Shown: positions 14,370-18,520 of the stretch, piece by piece
How positions within the stretch are numbered: the stretch's first letter is position 1
Layout of the letters: the number at the start of each line of letters is the position of its first letter
DNA from: Pseudomonadota bacterium
GTDB lineage: Bacteria > Pseudomonadota > Gammaproteobacteria > Burkholderiales > Ferrovaceae
Assembly (NCBI GenBank): GCA_021811005.1
Contig: JAJZPY010000031.1
Span: forward strand, 1-18,520
Length of the DNA: 18,520 nt
Direction of reading: 5' to 3'
Notes under the pieces: generated by a model
Database searches by the model: none
Told to the model about the DNA's origin: nothing
What the model saw: the letters and a program-made list of their open reading frames with translations, nothing else
Translations under genes and position numbers: made by a program

Positions 14370-14936
14370 ATGAAACTGCCAATTTTCAAGCTGGTCGCAC
14401 TGATCGCCCTCCTCTTTGCAATTTGGGAGGGAATCTCCGTCTATCGCAGCCTTCATTACTGGAATCAGGGATCCGGGCAGGCTCCGGCGCCGATGCATGC
14501 CGCGCTCCCGCCCCTTCTTGAATTGTCGCTACCGGATCTGGCCCAGCGAATGCAATCCATGCAGCAGTGGCAAGGGCGGGTGCTGGTGGTGAACTTCTGG
14601 GCCTCCTGGTGCGAACCGTGCAAGGACGAGATGCCCATGCTCAAGCGCCTCCAGGCCACCTGGCCATCGGACCGTGTCCAGTTCGTCGGCATCGGCATCG
14701 ATGAACGCGAAGCCATCGCCGCTTACCTGCAGCATCAGCCCATGAATTACCCCATGCTGCTGGGAACCCAGGAGACGCTGGACCTCACTGCACCTTACGG
14801 GAATGCCCAGTCCGGAATCCCTTTCACCCTGGTCTTCGATCCAGCCGGACAAATCATCATGCAAAAACTGGGACGCGTGAGCGAAAACGAGCTTCAGGCG
14901 GCCATCGTCACAGCCAGCCACGCTCGGCAAAGCTGA
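14370..14936 (+). CDS. TlpA-like membrane-anchored thioredoxin-fold protein
   Basis: 188 residues from this start. An N-terminal membrane segment (~5-20, FKLVALIALLFAIWEG) anchors a periplasmic thioredoxin domain (~45-185). The active site is WASWCEPCKDEMPML (C81, C84), with the conserved cis-Pro region SGIPFTLVFDPAGQ. This is the AhpC/TSA-Redoxin/TlpA class, reducing periplasmic disulfides, for example in cytochrome c maturation or copper-site assembly; the specific partner cannot be told here. An upstream ATG at 14310 would add 20 residues (Arg-rich, no membrane character) with no ribosome site, so 14370 is preferred. Divergent from aceF. Its 3' end overlaps radC by 29 bases. Confidence 0.85.
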   Translation: MKLPIFKLVALIALLFAIWEGISVYRSLHYWNQGSGQAPAPMHAALPPLLELSLPDLAQRMQSMQQWQGRVLVVNFWASWCEPCKDEMPMLKRLQATWPSDRVQFVGIGIDEREAIAAYLQHQPMNYPMLLGTQETLDLTAPYGNAQSGIPFTLVFDPAGQIIMQKLGRVSENELQAAIVTASHARQS

Positions 14937-15474
14937 CCAGCGCATGGCCGGCCACGATGAAGTGGTCCAGCACTTTGATGTCCACCAAAGCCAGGGCCTT
15001 CTGCAGGGTTTCGGTCAATTGACGGTCGGCGGCACTGGGTTTGGCCATGCCGGATGGATGGTTGTGGGCAAAAATCACTCCGGCAGCATTGTGCCGCATG
15101 GCGCATTTGAGGATTTCCCGGGGGTAGACCGCAGTCTGGGTGAGCGTTCCCCGGAACAGTTCCTCAGCGCCCAGCAGGCGGTTTTGGGCATCGAGGTAGA
15201 GCACCATGAACGCTTCATGCTCCCGTCCGGCAAAGTGCAGGCCGAGGTAGTCCCGAACCGCAGCCGGATCGGACAACAGACTGCCTTCCTGAAGGGACTC
15301 GCGCATCCACCGCATCACCAGTTCGCGCGCTGCCGCACATTTCAATTGCAAGCGCCCCCGGGAACCGTCAAAAAGGGGTTTGAGGGACAAGCGATAGGCT
15401 GAATAGTCGCTTTTGACGCCAAAGACCAGTCCAAGCAGTTCCAGGTTGCTGAGATGCGAGGGGAGCGACTTCAT
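14908..15474 (-). CDS. radC: RadC-family JAB/MPN-domain protein, short form
   Basis: 188 residues. The C-terminal JAMM/JAB domain (~70-188) has the metal motif FAHNHPSGMAKPSAADRQLT (H137, H139, D150) and an upstream Glu (E87), plus the family ending DHFIVAGHALVSFAERGWL. The N-terminal part (1-65) is shorter and unlike the helix-hairpin-helix region of the ~220-residue standard RadC, starting directly with MKSLPSHLSNLELLGLVFGV. Despite the name, no DNA-repair role is firmly established for RadC. The ATG at 15474 is chosen over an in-frame TTG at 15480; neither has a good ribosome site. Convergent with the thioredoxin-like gene. Confidence 0.87.
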   Translation of the reverse strand: MKSLPSHLSNLELLGLVFGVKSDYSAYRLSLKPLFDGSRGRLQLKCAAARELVMRWMRESLQEGSLLSDPAAVRDYLGLHFAGREHEAFMVLYLDAQNRLLGAEELFRGTLTQTAVYPREILKCAMRHNAAGVIFAHNHPSGMAKPSAADRQLTETLQKALALVDIKVLDHFIVAGHALVSFAERGWL

Positions 15475-15482
15475 GGGCAAGA

Positions 15483-15514
15483 AAGATAATCCGCGTCAAA
15501 GCGCTCATTATCTT
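15483..15514. repeat. Inverted repeat overlapping the presumed radC promoter
   Basis: AAGATAAT (15483-15490) and its exact complement ATTATCTT (15507-15514), 16-base spacer, in an AT-rich patch 9-40 bases before the radC ATG. Read on the minus strand, the distal arm contains GATAAT, a good -10 hexamer at 15512-15507, which would start radC transcripts about 25 bases before the ATG. No clear -35 is visible. Confidence 0.55.
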
Positions 15515-15558
15515 CCCTGCATTAAACACGACTTTCCGGGAGAAAACTCAATTTGTCG

Positions 15559-15585
15559 CGCTGCAGCCCTCAAAAGGCTGCTGCG
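15559..15585 (-). terminator. Hairpin downstream of tRNA-Pro, likely terminator
   Basis: On the minus strand a GCAGCC/GGCTGC stem (15581-15576 with 15568-15563) and 7-base loop, extended by three more pairs after one A-A mismatch (15585-15583 with 15561-15559). It starts 7 bases after the tRNA CCA end. The tail has only short T tracts, so termination may be partial. Confidence 0.6.
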
Positions 15586-15591
15586 GAATTC

Positions 15592-15668
<77 letters not shown>

Positions 15669-15676
15669 AACTTTCG

Positions 15677-15685
15677 ATTATGCCA
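15677..15685 (-). promoter_or_regulatory. Extended -10 promoter for tRNA-Pro
   Basis: TGGCATAAT (15685-15677 on the minus strand) fits an extended -10 (TGn + CATAAT). It is nine bases before the mature tRNA 5' end, so the primary transcript would carry only a 2-4 base leader. No good -35 is at standard spacing. Confidence 0.45.
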
Positions 15686-15693
15686 TAAAAGAC

Positions 15694-16077
15694 TCAGTTT
15701 GAGAGCAACGAGATGATCGATTGCAACTCTTTCCGGAATGAATCGGGAATCTTCTGAACCGGTTTGACGGTGGGTTCCGTCAACTGGCGAATGGCCGCCT
15801 TTTCTTCCGGCGAGGAGAGCACGTGACGCGCGCCATTGATGGTGAAACCGCGGTCGTACAGCAGACTGCGGATGTGGCGGATCAGCATGACTTCGTGCGG
15901 CTGGTAGTAGCGACGGTTGCCGCGACGCTTGACGGGTTTGAGCTGGGAAAACTCCTGTTCCCAATAGCGCAGCACATGGGGCTTTACTGCACAGAGCTCG
16001 CCCACTTCACCGATGGTGAAGTAGCGCTTGGAGGGAATGGGAGGGAGCCCGTCTTCAGGCAGGTTCTGCGCCGCCAC
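15694..16077 (-). CDS. MerR-family transcriptional regulator
   Basis: 127 residues. An N-terminal MerR winged helix (~17-85): RYFTIGEVGELCAVKPHVLR is the helix-turn-helix, followed by RRGNRRYYQPHEVMLIRHIR (wing). The C-terminal part is short and has no Cys cluster, so metal sensing is not indicated. GTG start at 16077, 23 bases inside the end of ihfA; GGAG eight bases before it is a good Shine-Dalgarno, and no other start would keep the usual LPPIPSKRYFTIGEV N-terminus. The gene next to ihfA is conserved in beta/gammaproteobacteria but its regulon is not known to me. Confidence 0.92.
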   Translation of the reverse strand: MAAQNLPEDGLPPIPSKRYFTIGEVGELCAVKPHVLRYWEQEFSQLKPVKRRGNRRYYQPHEVMLIRHIRSLLYDRGFTINGARHVLSSPEEKAAIRQLTEPTVKPVQKIPDSFRKELQSIISLLSN

Positions 16078-16360
16078 TGTGTTTCTCCACCATCGACTTC
16101 AACTTCTGGCTGGCGTGGAAGGTGACCACGCGACGGGCGGAAATCGGGATTTCTTCGCCCGTTTTGGGATTGCGTCCCGGGCGCTGGGGCTTTGTGCGAA
16201 GCTGGAAATTGCCGAACCCGGACAACTTGACGCTGTCACCGTTCGCCAGTGCCGTTCGGATTTCCTCAAAAAAAGTGTCCACCAGGTCTTTGGCTTCCCG
16301 TTTGTTCAGTCCCACTTTTTCAAACAGCAAATCAGAAAGTTCAGCTTTGGTGAGTGTCAT
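16055..16360 (-). CDS. ihfA: Integration host factor subunit alpha
   Basis: 101 residues, normal length. DNA-bending HU/IHF fold: MTLTKAELSDLLFEKVGLNK, then KLSGFGNFQLRTKPQRPGRNPKTGE, with the intercalating-proline arm (GRNPKTG), and ISARRVVTFHASQKLK. It forms a heterodimer with IhfB and shapes promoters, recombination sites and the nucleoid. The Shine-Dalgarno GGAG lies five bases before the ATG. It begins ten bases after the pheT stop, the well-known pheST-ihfA arrangement, so it is co-transcribed with pheT. Confidence 0.97.
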   Translation of the reverse strand: MTLTKAELSDLLFEKVGLNKREAKDLVDTFFEEIRTALANGDSVKLSGFGNFQLRTKPQRPGRNPKTGEEIPISARRVVTFHASQKLKSMVEKHSGGAEPA

Positions 16361-16370
16361 GAAAACTCCG

Positions 16371-18520
16371 TTATCTCAGCTCCGCATTGAACCGGGATTG
16401 CAACACCTTGAGCAGGACAGCCACGCAAGACTCAAGGTCTGCTTCGGTCAACGTTCTTTCAGTATCTTGCATAACTATCCGAAAAGCAAGGCTTTTTTTA
16501 CCGGACGGTACACCAGAACCTTGATACAAGTCAAAAAGAGAAAGTTCCGAGACAGAAGCGGGAGCTTCGGCTTGCAGCGCTTCCAGCACATCACCCGCCA
16601 GCACGCTTTCAGACACCAGAACAGCCAGGTCCCGGCGAATCGGCTGAAAGCGCGAGGTTTCGCGATATTGCGGCAACGCCTTGTCCAGCAAAGGTTCCAG
16701 GTCCAGTTCGAACAACAGCGGAGCCTTGGGAAACTCGTATTGGGCCGCCAGCCTGGGATGCAGCTCCCCGATCCAGCCGACCTGTTTTCCGTTCAGGGAA
16801 ACAGCCGCCGCACGTCCCGGATGCAAGGCGGGATGATCAGCCCATGCGGTGAAACGGGCACCGGATTGCGGCAATAGCGCTTCCACATCCCCTTTCAGGT
16901 CATAAAAATCGGCGCCTTCCGCCCCAACGGCCCATTGTTCAGGGTGACGCAATCCATAAAGCAGTCCCCCTACCCGCTTGCGCTGTTCAAACCCGTTCGC
17001 TGACCTGGAAAAGCAACGCCCGATTTCAAAAATCTTCAGGCGATCCTGTTTCCGGCTGACATTGAAGCGCAAGGTATTGATGAGTCCCGCGGCCAAAGTC
17101 GAGCGCATCACCGAATATTGCGCCGCGATGGGGTTGATCAGGGTCGCCTGGGAAGGCTGGGGAGACAATGCCTCTTCATCGGCCCGATCGACGAAACTGT
17201 AGGTCACCACTTCCTGGTATTCGCGGGCAACCAGCAGCTGGGCCAGATGGTCTTCCTGACGCCGGGTTTCCGGGACGGCCAGAAGCTCGAGCGCTCCCGT
17301 GGGGGGAATGGCAGGAATGGCATCGTAGCCATGCAGGCGCGCGACTTCTTCAACAAAGTCAGGCTCAATGGCCAAATCGAAACGAAAGCTCGGCGGGGTC
17401 ACCTGAAAACCCTGCGGGCCGGCTTCAGGCTCCAGGCCCAGGCGGGAGAGCAACTCGCGAATCGTCCCGTCCGACAGGTCCATCCCCAGAACGCGCCGCA
17501 CGCGGGCCGGCCGAACCAGCACCGGATTGCGCGCCGGCAAGGACGCCGTCTGCTCCACAACCGGGCCGGCTTCCCCGCCGCACAAGGACAGCAGCAGGAA
17601 TGTCGCCCGTTCCAGCGCCTGACGGGTGGCCCCAAAATCCACTCCCCGTTCGAAGCGGTAGGAGGAATCGGAACTGAGAGACAGGCGTCGGGCCCGCCCG
17701 GCAATGGCGTCCGGCGCAAAAAAAGCGCTTTCCAGAAACACGTCGCGGCATTGGGGGGTGACCGCCGATTCCAGGCCGCCCATGACGCCTGCCAGAGCAA
17801 CCGGGCCATTCTGGTCCGCAATCACCAGCATGTCCGGTTCCAGTTCGACACGCTGCTCGTTGAGGAGCGTGATGGTTTCAGCCGGGCGCGCCCAGCGCAC
17901 GGCAATGGCGCCCTGCAGGCGGGATTCGTCGAAGGCATGCAACGGCTGCCCCAGTTCCAGCAGCACGTAATTGGTGACATCCACCACCAACCCGCGCGAA
18001 CGCAGGCCGGACCGGGTCAGGCGCCGCAACATCCAGTCGGGGGTGGCGCGCTGCGGGTTTTGAAGGCGCAGGGAGCGCCCCAGGTAACGCGGGCAGGCAC
18101 CGGGCTCTTCGACACGCACCTCCCGCTGCGGCAGCGGCACCACCTCGACGGCCTGCGCAGGAACGCCTTGGGATGGAGTTCCCGTAATGGCCGAGACTTC
18201 GCGCGCAATACCCTGGATGCTGAGGCAATCGGCGCGATTGGGGGTGAGCTTCAGGGTAAACAGGCGATCATCCAGGTCAAGCCAGGCGCGCAAGTCCGCT
18301 CCGGGCGGCGCATCTGCGGCCAGCACCAGCAGGCCATCGCTGGTTTCGGCAAGTCCCAGTTCCTTCTCGGAACACATCATGCCACTGGATTCGATGCCAC
18401 GGACTTTTGCCGCCTTGATTTCCAGCCCTCCCGGAAGGCGGGCTCCCACCAGGGCGCAGGGGGCTTTCATGCCCACCGTCACGTTGGGTGCGCCGCAGAC
18501 AATCTGGAGCGGAGCCCCTT
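16371..18520 (-). CDS. pheT: Phenylalanyl-tRNA synthetase beta subunit (5' end outside window)
   Basis: About 716 residues of the ~790-800 usual ones; the reading frame stays open to the right edge (QIVCGAPNVTVGMKAPCAL), so the N-terminal ~75-80 residues are missing and the GTG/ATG codons near 18470-18482 are internal. Visible domains: the rest of the EMAP-type tRNA-binding domain (to ~LGLAETSDGLLVL); B3/B4 (editing of Tyr-tRNA) with SRGLVVDVTNYVLLELGQPL; B5 with GLEPEAGPQGFQVTPPSFRF; the catalytic-like core; and the C-terminal FDX-ACB domain (YRETSRFQPIRRDLAVLV to the end) that binds the tRNA-Phe anticodon. It works as an alpha2-beta2 tetramer with PheS, presumably encoded just beyond the window. 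Confidence 0.97.
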   Translation of the reverse strand, partial: GAPLQIVCGAPNVTVGMKAPCALVGARLPGGLEIKAAKVRGIESSGMMCSEKELGLAETSDGLLVLAADAPPGADLRAWLDLDDRLFTLKLTPNRADCLSIQGIAREVSAITGTPSQGVPAQAVEVVPLPQREVRVEEPGACPRYLGRSLRLQNPQRATPDWMLRRLTRSGLRSRGLVVDVTNYVLLELGQPLHAFDESRLQGAIAVRWARPAETITLLNEQRVELEPDMLVIADQNGPVALAGVMGGLESAVTPQCRDVFLESAFFAPDAIAGRARRLSLSSDSSYRFERGVDFGATRQALERATFLLLSLCGGEAGPVVEQTASLPARNPVLVRPARVRRVLGMDLSDGTIRELLSRLGLEPEAGPQGFQVTPPSFRFDLAIEPDFVEEVARLHGYDAIPAIPPTGALELLAVPETRRQEDHLAQLLVAREYQEVVTYSFVDRADEEALSPQPSQATLINPIAAQYSVMRSTLAAGLINTLRFNVSRKQDRLKIFEIGRCFSRSANGFEQRKRVGGLLYGLRHPEQWAVGAEGADFYDLKGDVEALLPQSGARFTAWADHPALHPGRAAAVSLNGKQVGWIGELHPRLAAQYEFPKAPLLFELDLEPLLDKALPQYRETSRFQPIRRDLAVLVSESVLAGDVLEALQAEAPASVSELSLFDLYQGSGVPSGKKSLAFRIVMQDTERTLTEADLESCVAVLLKVLQSRFNAELR

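Noticed and set aside
16470..16505. T7 run and local drop in GC inside the pheT 3' end, possible frameshift or internal terminator
   Set aside because: The pheT frame reads through with normal FDX-ACB sequence, and no stable hairpin precedes the run on the coding strand.

Overview
The window looks like an ordinary chromosomal stretch of a betaproteobacterium, GC-rich by eye. The evidence is the gene content and order: alaC-hom-thrC, surE-pcm-nlpD, and pheT-ihfA-merR followed by tRNA-Pro, together with proteobacterial outer-membrane genes (mlaA and an nlpD-like lipoprotein). I lean towards a Nitrosomonadales/Gallionellales-type lineage, but no 16S or other decisive marker is present. There is no insertion sequence, prophage, CRISPR array or defence island, and no gene-free stretch longer than about 165 bases.

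Layout, left to right. (1) The 5' part of clpB runs off the left edge on the minus strand. It is separated from the divergent mlaA by about 100 bases, which hold a very good sigma-32 (heat-shock) promoter for clpB and a TATAAT box almost touching the mlaA start codon. (2) mlaA ends at a strong bidirectional terminator shared with a minus-strand operon, alaC-hom-thrC plus a small GNAT acetyltransferase, which supplies homoserine and threonine. (3) A small plus-strand gene for an Mth938-domain protein diverges from alaC and meets, tail to tail, a class-II-type histone-deacetylase family gene. That gene is divergent, across only 41 bases, from an 828-residue acyl-CoA-synthetase-like/GNAT fusion of the PatZ/Pat type. 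Together the two could be an eraser and writer of protein lysine acylation. (4) A tightly packed minus-strand run aceF-lpd-surE-pcm-nlpD-like joins two pyruvate dehydrogenase subunits (E2, E3) to the stationary-phase/repair genes; neither aceE nor rpoS is adjacent. (5) A membrane-anchored TlpA-like thioredoxin diverges from aceF and overlaps the end of a short radC. (6) tRNA-Pro(GGG), a MerR-family regulator, ihfA and pheT (5' end missing) finish the window, all on the minus strand.

Most genes have intact family motifs. The points that depart from expectation are: a four-cysteine insertion in threonine synthase; a PatZ-like protein that has lost most of its ATP-grasp N-lobe; an NlpD-like protein without LysM and with one zinc ligand replaced; the putative leaderless mlaA; a tRNA promoter placed within a few bases of the tRNA; and two unexplained inverted repeats in intergenic regions. 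I found no convincing, wholly new system; the deacetylase/PatZ-like pair is the best candidate for a functional module.
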